Shown here piece by piece: positions 17,047 through 26,172 of a DNA stretch of 64,000 nt. How positions within the stretch are numbered: position 1 is the first letter of the stretch; every line of letters begins with the position of its first letter. The notes under the pieces were generated by a model. The model saw nothing but the letters and a program-made list of their open reading frames with translations. It had not been told where the DNA came from and ran no database searches. This DNA comes from Candidatus Chloroploca asiatica (GTDB taxonomy: Bacteria > Chloroflexota > Chloroflexia > Chloroflexales > Chloroflexaceae). Both the position numbers and the translations under genes were made by a program. The DNA lies in the NCBI RefSeq assembly GCF_002532075.1, contig NZ_LYXE01000090.1, positions 264,653-328,652 on the forward strand, given 5' to 3'.

Positions 17047-18657
17047 TCAATCAGGAAAAAGCTCATCAACTTCTTCCTGCGCCGTTAGCATCACACCAGT
17101 ACGTGCCATACCACGGCGTTGCACCGCTGCATACAAGGCCTCGTCATAGCCACGCGTCTTGACAACCACCGGCATCGGCACAGCATGGCCGAGCACGAGC
17201 GCCTGTTGCTTGCTATCAAGTGTCGCGAGCACTGCCTTGAGACCCGTGGCCCCGCTGACCCCGGTAAAAACCGCGTCAATGTCGCGGTCATCGTTGAGCA
17301 GCGCCGTAATGCGGGTGCCAAGCTGACTCATCACTTCGTTGTCAATCGACGAAGGCCGCTGATCAACAACGAGCAGGGTGACACTGTATTTGCGCAACTC
17401 ACGCGCAATTGTGCCAAAAATCGTCTGGCGCGCCGTCTGCGGGTTCAAGAATTTGTGCGCCTCTTCGATCGTGATCATCAAGGGTTGCGGGCGATCGCGC
17501 TCATTTTTTGACTCGAGAAAGCGCTCGGTCTGCGTAATCCAGTGACGGTGAATGCGCCGCGTAATCAGGTTCGCGACCAACATATAGGCCAGGCTGCCGC
17601 CGTGTGGACCAAACGAGAGCACGACATTACGGCCTGCCGCAAGGTGTTCGATCATACGGTCAACCGAAGAGAAATTGGCCTTCTCTTCAACAAAACCAAG
17701 GCGAGGGATCTGGGCTAGTTTACGTTTCAGCGCACTGATCGAACTCGGGTGCGCGCCACTCTGCTCGGCAAACGCGGTGATCGCCTCACTATCCATTTCG
17801 AGCAAAGAACGCAACCAATCTTGCTTGAAACGGTCATACAGCAAGTACGCCGACTCGGTCGCCGTGCTACTCAGGTTGAGTTCTTCGGTCAACAGGATCA
17901 CATCTTCAATTTCGATCTGGTCGAGACCGATGACGACCTCGCCATCGATCTGGTTGCGCTGGTTCGCCCGTCGATCAAGCGTGTAGACCAACACATCACT
18001 ACCAAAGAGTTGTTTCAAACCTTTAACAAACGTATTATTTTCAGCGCGTGTTTCCCATCCATATTCGTTGTGCATGTCAAAAATCAAATTGCTGGCGACA
18101 TTCGCGTGGATCACCCCACACAACAAAAGCCGGGTCAAAAAACTTTTGCCGGTGCCACTCTTGCCAAAAATGCCATTCGAGCGCTCGACCAGCCGATTGA
18201 GATCGAGGCAGACCGGCACATTCATATCGAGTGGTCGCCCGATCTCAAAATGGCTCGCATCTTCTTGCCCAAAGACGCGCGTGAAATCGCCCTCCTGCGC
18301 CTCGAAGACCGGTGAAAAGTGGCGCGGAATCGTCTTCACCGGCAGCAACTGTGCACTCAGGTCATGCGGCAACATCAGGCGCGGCATCAGGTCAAGAGTA
18401 CCAAACGTTGAAGTCCCCGCGAGTACCGCCTGCAAAAAGCTGTCACCATCGGGCGGATCGGTTAAAATCTTCTGACTGGTTGCTTCAAGCGTCACATCAG
18501 TGATCATCGAGAAGAATTCGTGTTTTTCACCCTGAACGACCACAAACTTGCCAACACGCATATCTTCAACACTCTCACTCGCCTCGAGGCGGGCCGTCAG
18601 CCCTTCACTCAGCGAGCCACTGGTGATAACGCCAAGTCGATTGCGCTGCGATGCCAT
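17047..18657 (-). CDS. HerA-like P-loop ATPase (DUF87 family)
   Basis: This 536-residue protein is a HerA/FtsK-type hexameric ATPase. Residues 1-140 form a beta-rich HAS-barrel-like N-terminus. Walker A GKSGTGKS is at 165-172, and Walker B MITIEEAH around 394-401. A conserved arginine-rich segment follows (TIARELRKY, then VVDQRPSSID). HerA proteins of archaea act with NurA nuclease in end resection, but no NurA is next to it, and bacterial homologues act in varied settings. The start at 18657 is chosen because AAGGAG lies just upstream; a longer frame starts at 18690. It is divergent from a HAD phosphatase only 32 bp away. Confidence 0.85.
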   Translation of the reverse strand: MASQRNRLGVITSGSLSEGLTARLEASESVEDMRVGKFVVVQGEKHEFFSMITDVTLEATSQKILTDPPDGDSFLQAVLAGTSTFGTLDLMPRLMLPHDLSAQLLPVKTIPRHFSPVFEAQEGDFTRVFGQEDASHFEIGRPLDMNVPVCLDLNRLVERSNGIFGKSGTGKSFLTRLLLCGVIHANVASNLIFDMHNEYGWETRAENNTFVKGLKQLFGSDVLVYTLDRRANQRNQIDGEVVIGLDQIEIEDVILLTEELNLSSTATESAYLLYDRFKQDWLRSLLEMDSEAITAFAEQSGAHPSSISALKRKLAQIPRLGFVEEKANFSSVDRMIEHLAAGRNVVLSFGPHGGSLAYMLVANLITRRIHRHWITQTERFLESKNERDRPQPLMITIEEAHKFLNPQTARQTIFGTIARELRKYSVTLLVVDQRPSSIDNEVMSQLGTRITALLNDDRDIDAVFTGVSGATGLKAVLATLDSKQQALVLGHAVPMPVVVKTRGYDEALYAAVQRRGMARTGVMLTAQEEVDELFPD

Positions 18658-18689
18658 CAATAACTCCTTGCCAGGGTAGAAAGAAAGCA

Positions 18690-19466
18690 ATGTCTATTCC
18701 ACGCTTTGACGGGTACATTTTCGATCTTGACGGTACCATCTATCTCGGTGACCAGATCTTGCCGGGAGCCACCGAGTTGTTGACGACGCTCCGCCGTGAG
18801 GGGCGACGGATCGCCTTTCTCTCCAACAATCCAACGCGAACCCGTGAACAGTATAGCCTGAAATTACATCGTCTGGGGATCGAGGTCGCGCTCGATGAGG
18901 TTATCAATTCGTCGTATGTGCTGGTTCAGTGGCTACTCGCCCACGCGCCAGGGGCAACGCTCTTTGTCTGTGGCGAGGCACCGCTGATTGGTGAACTCGA
19001 AGCGGCGGGTTTCAGATTGAGCGAACAGGCCGGATCCATTGACTTTGTCGTCGCTTCATTTGATCGCACCTTCACCTACCACAAACTCCAGGTTGCCTTT
19101 GATGCGATCCGCGCCGGTGCCCGCCTGATTGCGACCAACCCCGACCGGTTTTGCCCCGTGCCTGGGGGAGGCGAGCCCGATGCCGCAGCAATCATTGCGG
19201 CGATCGAGGCATGCACCGCCACCCAATGCGAGCTCAATGTGGGCAAACCGTCACCAATTATGGCGCGCACCATCGGCGAACTGATCCAGGTACCACCCGA
19301 GCGTTGCCTGATGGTTGGCGACCGCCTGATGACCGACATCGCGATGGGGGCCGCCGCCGGGATGGCAACCCTGCTTGTCTTGACAGGTGACAGCAGCCGG
19401 GCCGATCTTGCCACCGCCCCGGCCCAACCGACGTATATCGCTGAAACACTGCTTGAATTGATATAA
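18690..19466 (+). CDS. HAD-IIA family phosphatase (NagD-like)
   Basis: This 258-residue hydrolase has all HAD motifs in order. Motif I is FDLDGTIYLG at about residues 11-20, motif II FLSNNPTRT carries the Ser, and the C-terminal GKPSPIM and VGDRLMTDIAMG carry the lysine and the metal-binding Asp residues. The order and cap (type C2a) match NagD/p-nitrophenyl phosphatases acting on sugar or nucleoside monophosphates. ATG at 18690 is preferred because the upstream frame begins within the divergent HerA gene's start region. The divergent gap of 32 bp leaves little room for separate promoters. Confidence 0.9.
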   Translation: MSIPRFDGYIFDLDGTIYLGDQILPGATELLTTLRREGRRIAFLSNNPTRTREQYSLKLHRLGIEVALDEVINSSYVLVQWLLAHAPGATLFVCGEAPLIGELEAAGFRLSEQAGSIDFVVASFDRTFTYHKLQVAFDAIRAGARLIATNPDRFCPVPGGGEPDAAAIIAAIEACTATQCELNVGKPSPIMARTIGELIQVPPERCLMVGDRLMTDIAMGAAAGMATLLVLTGDSSRADLATAPAQPTYIAETLLELI

Positions 19467-19476
19467 AAATTCGCCC

Positions 19477-21390
19477 TCACTGATGTTCGATCAAACGCCG
19501 TGTCGCTTCGGCTAGCACCGTGCCTGCGGCTGCCCCAATGATGACATCACCAGGGTAATGGACGCCCAGATAGACCCGCGAGAAACTGACCGTGGCGGCC
19601 AGCAGGTACCACGCGGGACGTAGTTCAGGATAGTGGCGACTCATCAGCCAGGCACCCGCAAAGGCGGCAGCCGAGTGGCCCGAAGGGAATGAGTACGAGC
19701 CGGGCTTGCGCCCAATCACCACGGCCTGCACCACATCAAGAAAAGGGCGGCGGCGGCGAAAATAGCCCTTGACCGGATACTCGATCGTCATCGTGGATAA
19801 CCACATAGGTGGGGCAACCTGGCGCAACGCCTGAAGGCCCCGGTCACGATCAATTGCTGTTGCGCCAAGCAGGAGCAAAATCCAGCCCCACCCTCCATTC
19901 ATCACCTGCGTCAACCCGTACATCAAGCGGTTGACCAGCGGCGGATGCGGCATCTGGTTGACCATAAGAAAGAGGCGGCTATCAAGAGCATGATACGGCC
20001 CCATCTGCTCGATCAACTCAGTGCGCAAAAGCGACAATGAACCCGCCAGTTTCGGGTCACGGTCAGTTATCTGAGGATTCGTTGCACGCCGCGCCGCCTG
20101 CTCAAGGGCCTCACGGGACATTCCCTCACGGGCCTCGATCTGCGCTGCCACGGCCAGCAGCGCATCGGCGATAGCCTCGGCATCGTGGCGTCCAGCGATC
20201 TGCCCCGCGAGCTGCTGGGCCTCCACCGCATCCACCGTTTGCCCAACCGAAGAGGCCGTCCGATCGGCGGCCAGACGAATCAACACATCAACGACCTGGC
20301 GGGCCTGTTCAGGACCAACAATCTGTCCAAATTGCTCACGCAACGCATCGGTAAGCGGTGCCATCCGCGCAGCCACCTCCGGATCAACAGGTTCATCAAG
20401 CAAAGCGCCCTCAGGCGGCAGGGTCGTCGTGAGGCTGGGTTGCGGTGCCGCGTCGTGTGCAAGAAAGCCAGCGCCAACCACACAACGCACCGTCCGTGGC
20501 TCGACCGTGATCTGGATGGGTGTTGTGCCAACCAGATCACCATCGAGTTGCACCGGCATCCGGCTACGTTTCGACTTCATATTGATCGCGACACTCTGAC
20601 GAGCCTTGAAATAGCGCATCTGCTCGCTCGCGTGCTGCCTACCAGTCATCGTTGCCCAGCCGACCTGCAGATAATCGCGCAGTGTCCGAGCCGTGATAAG
20701 GCACACATCAATGACGCCATCATCAGGCACAATATCGGTACCCCAGCTAAAAGGCGACTGACCCATCTCGCCACCATTCGCAACGAGCACCTGTGAGGCA
20801 CTGACGCGATGCCGCACCCCGTCAATAACCAGCACAAAGCGTTGTGGTTGCATGCCAAGGGCCCAGCGCGCCGCCACATAGAAATAGGCGAGACGGCCAA
20901 AACGACGTTTCGCCTCGCGGCTGGTATCCCGCTGCATCAACGATGTCAGCCCGACACTGATATGCAAGAGGCCCAGATGATCGCCGAGACGCATCCCATC
21001 GATCGCTACAATGCGTAGATCGGCGGCCAGCAGATCAAGCGCTGGCTCTAACTCCAACGGAAGCGCCAGTACATGCACCAACACATTTGCCGTCCCAATT
21101 GGCACAATACCAAGTGGAACATTGCTTCCAGCAAGAGCGCCAGCAACCGTTGCAACGGTTCCATCACCGCCTGCAGCAACGACCAGATCACATCCACCTG
21201 CCACCGCCTCGCGTACCCGCGCAGGAATATCTTCTCCATCGGCACCTGTCGTCGTATAAATCTCGAGCTCGCGTTCAGGGCTACCAAGGCGTTGTTCAAA
21301 CGCCACGCGTACCATTTCGGGATCAGACGTACCGGCAACCGGGTTCAAAACGACAAAGACCTTGGTAGCACGCTGGTGCGTACTATGCAT
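19477..21390 (-). CDS. Fusion of diacylglycerol-kinase-like domain and PAP2 phosphatase
   Basis: This 637-residue protein joins two lipid enzymes. The N-terminal part is a DAGK catalytic domain of the DgkB/LCB5 type with AAGGDGTVATVAG (GGDGT at 74-78) and PIGTANVL (99-104). A long, acidic linker without clear domain follows. The C-terminal part is a PAP2 phosphatase with all three motifs: KGYFRRRRPF near 541, PSGHS at 569, and SRVYLGVHYPGD near 604. These domains catalyse opposite reactions on phosphatidic acid and diacylglycerol, so it may run a cycle or one may act on another lipid. The ATG at 21390 has GGAGGAG upstream. It lies 50 bp after the FGGY kinase gene, on the same strand. Confidence 0.9.
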   Translation of the reverse strand: MHSTHQRATKVFVVLNPVAGTSDPEMVRVAFEQRLGSPERELEIYTTTGADGEDIPARVREAVAGGCDLVVAAGGDGTVATVAGALAGSNVPLGIVPIGTANVLVHVLALPLELEPALDLLAADLRIVAIDGMRLGDHLGLLHISVGLTSLMQRDTSREAKRRFGRLAYFYVAARWALGMQPQRFVLVIDGVRHRVSASQVLVANGGEMGQSPFSWGTDIVPDDGVIDVCLITARTLRDYLQVGWATMTGRQHASEQMRYFKARQSVAINMKSKRSRMPVQLDGDLVGTTPIQITVEPRTVRCVVGAGFLAHDAAPQPSLTTTLPPEGALLDEPVDPEVAARMAPLTDALREQFGQIVGPEQARQVVDVLIRLAADRTASSVGQTVDAVEAQQLAGQIAGRHDAEAIADALLAVAAQIEAREGMSREALEQAARRATNPQITDRDPKLAGSLSLLRTELIEQMGPYHALDSRLFLMVNQMPHPPLVNRLMYGLTQVMNGGWGWILLLLGATAIDRDRGLQALRQVAPPMWLSTMTIEYPVKGYFRRRRPFLDVVQAVVIGRKPGSYSFPSGHSAAAFAGAWLMSRHYPELRPAWYLLAATVSFSRVYLGVHYPGDVIIGAAAGTVLAEATRRLIEHQ

Positions 21391-21440
21391 AAGCTTCTCC
21401 TCCTCACCCTCAGCGCCCTTGCGTTCAACCCCAACACACA

Positions 21441-22907
21441 TTACCCCTCCCGCAAGCGTTGCACCGCCTCATACCAACGGTGCAGCAGATGCTCACGGGC
21501 CGAAGCCGACATCGTCGGTTCAAAGACCTGCGCATCATCCAGAGGCAACGGCGGCAAGGCGTCGGGGGAGGCCCAGAAACCAGCGCCAAGCCCACCAAGG
21601 AGCGCCGCAGCACGCACCCCTGTCTCAGTATTGCGCGCCCGCACAAGCTTGAGGCAGGCAAGATCCGCCTGGATCTGACAGGCACGATCACTATTCGCCA
21701 GCCCTCCCCCAACCCGTAGCACCTGAATCGTCAGGTTCGCTTCCTGTTCCATCGTTGCAATAATCGCGTGGAGCTGGCACCCTATCGCTTCAAACAGGGC
21801 ATGGGCCAGATGGCCTGGGGTTGTCCCCAACGTCATCCCCATCAGCGCACCACGCACGTGGCGATCCTCCCAAGGCACCCCAAGGCCAGTAAAGGCCGGA
21901 ACGAACACAACGCCATCGCTATCGACAACCGATTCGGCAAGCTGATCGAGTTCGTGCGCATGACGAATCAAGCGCATCTGGCTCAACCAGCGGATCACCG
22001 CCCCGGTCACCGTCATGTCCGCCTCAAGCGTATAGGTCGGGACAGCATCGAGTTCCCAGGCGAGATAGGTTTTGCAGATCCCCTGGGGGGGCGCAAGCGC
22101 ACCGGCAACAACATTGACAAACGAAGCCGTGCCGTGGGTCACCACAGCCTCGCCCGGCTGACGACAATCATACCCAAAGAGCCCGGCCTGCTGATCGGTG
22201 AGCATCGCCGTCACAGGGATCGCGTGGCCTGCGAGATGCAACTCACCAAACGGATAGAGCGTTGGCCGTGCAACAGGAAGCGCCGCCCGTGGAAGGTCGA
22301 GATACGTGATCCACTCGTCCCACAATTGGCGCCGCCGTGGATCAAAGACCGTCATCGCCTGTAACAGCGAATAGTCGAGGGCATGCTCAAATGGTCGGCC
22401 CAGGGCCTGGATGAGCCAGCCAGCGGCGAGCGAGACACGCAGCCATTGCCGCTCGGCAGCGCGACGAAAAGGCGGATCGTGACGCATGCGCCAGGCCATA
22501 TGCATCGCCGCCGCATATGAACCGGGAAATTGCCCGAGACGTTGGCGACGTTCACTGGCATCTTGCCACTGATCAACCTCTTCGACCAGCGGCACCGTAC
22601 GCAAATCTTGCCAGGTGATCGCATTGCCAATCGGTCGTCCATTCCGGCGATCCCAGGCAAAAGTCGTATCACGCTGCGACGTCAAACCACAGGCAACCAC
22701 ATCGGCAGGCGAACACCGAGCGCGGGCCAGCGCATCACGAATTGCGTCAGCAACACTCCGTGCCACCACCGCAGGACGCTGCTCAACCCACCCTGGTTGC
22801 GGATAGATGCGGGCGACCGGGCGATAGCCATAGCCGCGCACAACCCCCTCGTGATCGAGCAGCACGGCACGACTCCCACTGCCCCCCTGGTCAATCCCCA
22901 GCACCAT
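21441..22907 (-). CDS. FGGY-family carbohydrate kinase, glycerol-kinase-like
   Basis: This 488-residue protein is a two-domain FGGY kinase. The N-terminal ATPase-fold loop LGIDQGGSGSRAVLLDHEG and the catalytic-region segment GLTSQRDTTFAWDRRNGRPIG resemble glycerol kinase, though the usual NQRET is replaced by SQRDT. The second domain begins near VTHGTASFVN and contains the adenosine-binding GGGLANSD. The substrate is most likely glycerol or a related polyol, judged by these motifs. ATG at 22907 is preferred; the longer frame begins with a TTG at 22967 and an Ala/Gly-rich stretch. It precedes the DAGK-PAP2 gene and could feed its glycerolipid pathway. Confidence 0.82.
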   Translation of the reverse strand: MVLGIDQGGSGSRAVLLDHEGVVRGYGYRPVARIYPQPGWVEQRPAVVARSVADAIRDALARARCSPADVVACGLTSQRDTTFAWDRRNGRPIGNAITWQDLRTVPLVEEVDQWQDASERRQRLGQFPGSYAAAMHMAWRMRHDPPFRRAAERQWLRVSLAAGWLIQALGRPFEHALDYSLLQAMTVFDPRRRQLWDEWITYLDLPRAALPVARPTLYPFGELHLAGHAIPVTAMLTDQQAGLFGYDCRQPGEAVVTHGTASFVNVVAGALAPPQGICKTYLAWELDAVPTYTLEADMTVTGAVIRWLSQMRLIRHAHELDQLAESVVDSDGVVFVPAFTGLGVPWEDRHVRGALMGMTLGTTPGHLAHALFEAIGCQLHAIIATMEQEANLTIQVLRVGGGLANSDRACQIQADLACLKLVRARNTETGVRAAALLGGLGAGFWASPDALPPLPLDDAQVFEPTMSASAREHLLHRWYEAVQRLREG

Positions 22908-23013
22908 TGCCTCGCCCACCCCTGCCCCCTCTACGCCGGCCGCTGCGTTAAACCCAATACCTTGCAAAGAAGCTCACCCCAAGCCGCCAAGGATAAGCAG
23001 ACCTCTGCTCAAA

Positions 23014-23038
23014 CCTTGCGCCTTTGCGCCTTTGCGTC
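23014..23038. repeat. Short direct-repeat unit (GCGCCTTT motif), copy A
   Basis: The 25-bp block CCTTGCGCCTTTGCGCC followed by TTTGCGTC consists of an eight-base unit repeated about three times. The inverse copy at 61065-61089 differs at only three of 25 positions. It lies between the FGGY kinase and the membrane protein gene. Confidence 0.6.
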
Positions 23039-23050
23039 AAAAAAACTACC

Positions 23051-23671
23051 TCATTCCCGGACAAACTCCTTGTCAAGCACCGTCGCCAGCGCCTGAGCGA
23101 GCGCAACCAGATCACCCGCATCAGCCGCGGTCTCAATCACCCAGACATACTCACCAACCAACAGTTCAAGGGCCACAATCGGCTGAAGGCGTCGGATGGG
23201 CCAGCCAACGGCCAATGGGCGACGATTGAGGCGCAAGCTCGTAATCTGATGAAACCGAAGCAACTGCGTCCGTGCGGCCCCAACACGACTGGCCTGACGC
23301 AAGACCAGCGTTTGCGCCTCAGCGTCGGCTACCAGCGTATTATACGTCGTCAAGACGGCATATCCGCCGAGCATCCGCTGAAAGCCCAGGCCGCCAAGCA
23401 AACCTCCGATCACCGAAGCGAGCGCCGCAACCGCAAACCCCGACCCCGCCCCGGCACTCCATAACCCGCTCACAGCAATAATCAATGCTACCACAATCAT
23501 CGCTGCGCCGCCGGCCACCACGCGCATTCCAACCGACCGATTCGCGTCCGAACGCGAGGCCAGTTCCAGACGCTCAGGACTCTGTTCAACAAGCATATAG
23601 TATGGTTCAACACTCAACCGTCGCCCGATCCGTTGCTGCAACCCTGACACCGCTCGCTCTTCTGCTGACAT
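23051..23671 (-). CDS. Hypothetical membrane protein
   Basis: This 206-residue protein is not recognisable by name. Two close hydrophobic segments near residues 50-100 (VVAGGAAMIVVALIIAVSGL and FAVAALASVIGGLLGGLGF) are probable membrane helices. The rest is mostly beta-rich and soluble: LRRLQPIVALELLVGEYVWVIET resembles a PH- or bPH-like sheet, which is common in small membrane-anchored proteins, but this is weak. It is transcribed away from the tRNA-Gly and precedes the FGGY kinase on the same strand, with 143 bp between. No role can be stated. Confidence 0.65.
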   Translation of the reverse strand: MSAEERAVSGLQQRIGRRLSVEPYYMLVEQSPERLELASRSDANRSVGMRVVAGGAAMIVVALIIAVSGLWSAGAGSGFAVAALASVIGGLLGGLGFQRMLGGYAVLTTYNTLVADAEAQTLVLRQASRVGAARTQLLRFHQITSLRLNRRPLAVGWPIRRLQPIVALELLVGEYVWVIETAADAGDLVALAQALATVLDKEFVRE

Positions 23672-23719
23672 ACGCTGCTCGTTTCATGTAAGTGTGAACA
23701 GTTACGATCATGATCGCAT

Positions 23720-23748
23720 TTGCAAAATCCTTCAAGCCATGCTATACT
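23720..23748 (+). promoter_or_regulatory. Promoter of tRNA-Gly
   Basis: TTGCAA at 23720-23725 and TATACT at 23743-23748 have 17-bp spacing, with an extended TGC before the -10. The start would fall near 23755, about 15 bases before the mature tRNA 5' end. Confidence 0.85.
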
Positions 23749-23769
23749 TTTCTGAGCAATGACGAGTGT

Positions 23770-23845
23770 GCGGGAGTGGCTCAGTTGGTAGAGCGACACC
23801 TTGCCAAGGTGTAGGTCGCGGGTTCGAATCCCGTCTCCCGCTCCA
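23770..23845 (+). tRNA. tRNA-Gly (anticodon GCC), CCA encoded
   Basis: The cloverleaf is clear. The acceptor GCGGGAG pairs with CTCCCGC, the D-arm is GCTC/GAGC, the anticodon loop TTGCCAA carries GCC at 23803-23805, and the T-arm is GCGGG/CCCGT around TTCGAAT (with a G-T pair). The discriminator is T at 23842, and CCA at 23843-23845 is encoded. It reads GGC and GGT codons. Confidence 0.97.
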
Positions 23846-23849
23846 TTGT

Positions 23850-23884
23850 AAGAGGTCAGGTAGCGGTAAGCTACCTGACCTCTT
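23850..23884 (+). terminator. Hairpin terminator after tRNA-Gly
   Basis: The arms 23850-23864 and 23870-23884 pair perfectly over 15 bp around GGTAA, followed by GTTTTGT. This is a good Rho-independent terminator for the tRNA transcript. Confidence 0.82.
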
Positions 23885-23901
23885 GTTTTGTCTGGTTGAT
23901 G

Positions 23902-23907
23902 TATAAT
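23902..23907 (+). promoter_or_regulatory. -10 element for serC
   Basis: A consensus TATAAT lies 35 bp before the serC ATG with no strong -35 element at proper distance. The serC leader would start near 23914 and carries GAGGAG at 23929-23934. Confidence 0.6.
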
Positions 23908-23941
23908 AGCCCTGCTGAAGCATTGTGTGAGGAGCCATCTT

Positions 23942-25024
23942 ATGCCTGTTTCTAATTTCAACGCTGGCCCTGCTGTCCTGCCCCGTGTAGTGCTCGAGCG
24001 CGCTCAGAGTGAGTTGTTGGACTATCAGGGACGTGGTATGTCGATCCTTGAGATGAGCCATCGTTCCAAAGAGTATGAGGCGATCAACAAAAGTGCCGAA
24101 ACGCGCTTCAAAGCGCTGCTGGGGCTTGGCGATGACTACCGTGTCCTCTTGATGCAGGGCGGGGCAAGTGCGCAATTTGCGCTGCTGGCACTCAATTTTT
24201 TGCGACCCGGGACACTGGCTGATTATGTCATCACAGGCAGTTGGGGCGAGAAAGCCCTCGAAGAGGCCCGGCGCATCGGTGAAGTCCATGTCGCCGCAAC
24301 CATGGCCGAGGGCGGCTATCGCACGGTTCCCTCGGCGGCTGAACTCCACCTCAGTGAGCATCCCACCTACCTCCATCTTACCAGCAACGAAACCATCCAG
24401 GGTGTGCAGTGGGCTGCGTTTCCCGAGTCTGGTGAGATACCCCTGGTCGCCGATATGAGTAGCGACATTCTGTCACGGCCTTTCGATGCCACGAAGTTTA
24501 GCCTGATCTATGCCGGTGCCCAAAAGAACATCGGCCCTGCTGGCGTGACGGTGGTCTTGATCCAGCAACATTTCCTGGATCAGGCGCGGGCGGAAGTGCC
24601 GACGATCTTTAGCTACAAAACCCACGCCAAGAACAATTCCCTCTATAATACACCACCTGTCTTTGCCGTCTATATGCTCGACCTGGTACTCGGCTGGATC
24701 GAGTCACTCGGTGGGCTCACCGCGATCGCAGAACGCAATGCCGCCAAGGCGGGGCTGATCTATGCAGCCATTGATCAGAGCAATGGCTTCTATCAGGGCC
24801 ACGCCGAGACCAGTGCGCGCTCGCAGATGAATGTCACTTTCCGTCTGGCTGACCAGGCGCTTGAGAAAGCGTTTCTTGCCGAAGCTCAGGGGCAGGGCAT
24901 GGTTGGGTTGGCCGGACATCGTTCGGTTGGTGGTGTCCGTGCGTCGATCTATAACGCCCTCGAACATGAGGCATGCGCCGATCTGGCTCAGTTTATGAGC
25001 CTCTTTGCCCAGAAGCATGGCTAA
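23942..25024 (+). CDS. serC: Phosphoserine aminotransferase
   Basis: This 360-residue class V PLP aminotransferase makes phosphoserine from phosphohydroxypyruvate and glutamate in serine synthesis. FNAGPAVLPRVVLERAQSEL is the typical N-terminus of SerC, with EMSHRSKEYE after it. GGASAQFALLALNFL binds the cofactor phosphate, and the PLP lysine lies in YAGAQKNIGPAGVTVV. SVGGVRASIYNA near the end is the C-terminal substrate-binding block. The ATG at 23942 has GAGGAG at 23929-23934. Its stop is two bases before the glycosyltransferase start, so the two are translationally coupled. Confidence 0.97.
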   Translation: MPVSNFNAGPAVLPRVVLERAQSELLDYQGRGMSILEMSHRSKEYEAINKSAETRFKALLGLGDDYRVLLMQGGASAQFALLALNFLRPGTLADYVITGSWGEKALEEARRIGEVHVAATMAEGGYRTVPSAAELHLSEHPTYLHLTSNETIQGVQWAAFPESGEIPLVADMSSDILSRPFDATKFSLIYAGAQKNIGPAGVTVVLIQQHFLDQARAEVPTIFSYKTHAKNNSLYNTPPVFAVYMLDLVLGWIESLGGLTAIAERNAAKAGLIYAAIDQSNGFYQGHAETSARSQMNVTFRLADQALEKAFLAEAQGQGMVGLAGHRSVGGVRASIYNALEHEACADLAQFMSLFAQKHG

Positions 25025-25026
25025 CC

Positions 25027-26172
25027 ATGCGCGTTGTCATCCTCTCCAAAGCGCTTGTAGTTGGCGCTTATCAACGCAAGCTCGAGGAGATCGCCCGCCT
25101 CGGGGTGACGCTGACTGCGCTGGTGCCGTGGAGTTGGCGGGAACCGCGGGTAGGAGTGCAACGGCTCGAGCGCCGTTTTACCGAGGGGTATACGCTCACC
25201 GGTTTACCTCTGGCGCTCAATGGGCAGCATCATCTGCACTTCTACCCGACGCTGGCCCGCGCATTGCGCCGCCTTCGCCCCGAGGTGCTGCATATTGATG
25301 AAGAATCGTTCAATCTGGCAACGTTTCAAGCCATGCGCCTCGGGGTTGCCCTTGGTGCACGCTGCTGCTTTTACAACTACGCCAATATTGACCGCTATTA
25401 TCCCCCGCCTTTTAATCTCTTTGAGCGCTATAATCTGCGCCACGCCAGCCATGCGCTCGCCTGCAATCAAGAGGCCGCTGGCATCATTCGGCGTCATGGC
25501 TACCGTGGCCCTCTGACGATTGTGCCCCAGTTTGGCGTTGATCCGGCCATCTTTGCCCCCCGTGATGACTCGTTTGAGGAAACCGCTCCTTTCCAACCGA
25601 GCGACCAGCGCCCTCATTTCATTCTTGGCTATCTCGGTCGCCTCGTCCCCGAAAAGGGTATTCTCGATCTGGTCGAAGCCCTCGCTGGTTTGCCACCCCA
25701 CGTCTGTTTGCACCTGATCGGCGATGGGAGCCAACGCCCCGCGATCGAGCAACGCATTGCGCAACTCGGCCTCGGTAAACGCGTCGTCCTCAAACCAGCC
25801 ATCAACAGCACTGATGTCCCCATAGCCCTGCAGAGCCTCGATGCGCTGGTTCTACCCTCGCATACCACCCCTTCGTGGAAAGAGCAGTTTGGCCGCATTC
25901 TTATTGAGGCCATGAGTTGCGGCATTCCTGTGGTGGGGTCAAGTTCAGGTGAAATACCGTACGTCATTGGCGACGCCGGGCTCATCTTCCCCGAAGGCGA
26001 GGTTCCAGCCCTGCGCGCTATACTCGCCCGGCTCGCCGCCAACCCGGCCCTCCGCACCCACTTCGCCGAACGCGGTCGCCAGCGTGTCCTCGCCCATTAC
26101 ACCCAGGCCGCTATCGCCCAACGCCATGTTGAGGTCTACCAAAGTATGTTGAATCATGGGCGCAGGGGGTAA
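25027..26172 (+). CDS. GT4-family glycosyltransferase
   Basis: This 381-residue enzyme has a GT-B fold. The N-terminal Rossmann lobe ends near 180, and the donor-binding lobe begins at FILGYLGRLVPEKGILDLVEAL. LVLPSHTTPSWKEQFGRILIEAMSCGIPVVGS carries the EX7E element, binding the nucleotide-sugar diphosphate. The start ATG at 25027 lies two bases after serC. The sugar and acceptor are unknown. It overlaps the left arm of the palindrome at 26171-26205 by two bases. Confidence 0.9.
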   Translation: MRVVILSKALVVGAYQRKLEEIARLGVTLTALVPWSWREPRVGVQRLERRFTEGYTLTGLPLALNGQHHLHFYPTLARALRRLRPEVLHIDEESFNLATFQAMRLGVALGARCCFYNYANIDRYYPPPFNLFERYNLRHASHALACNQEAAGIIRRHGYRGPLTIVPQFGVDPAIFAPRDDSFEETAPFQPSDQRPHFILGYLGRLVPEKGILDLVEALAGLPPHVCLHLIGDGSQRPAIEQRIAQLGLGKRVVLKPAINSTDVPIALQSLDALVLPSHTTPSWKEQFGRILIEAMSCGIPVVGSSSGEIPYVIGDAGLIFPEGEVPALRAILARLAANPALRTHFAERGRQRVLAHYTQAAIAQRHVEVYQSMLNHGRRG

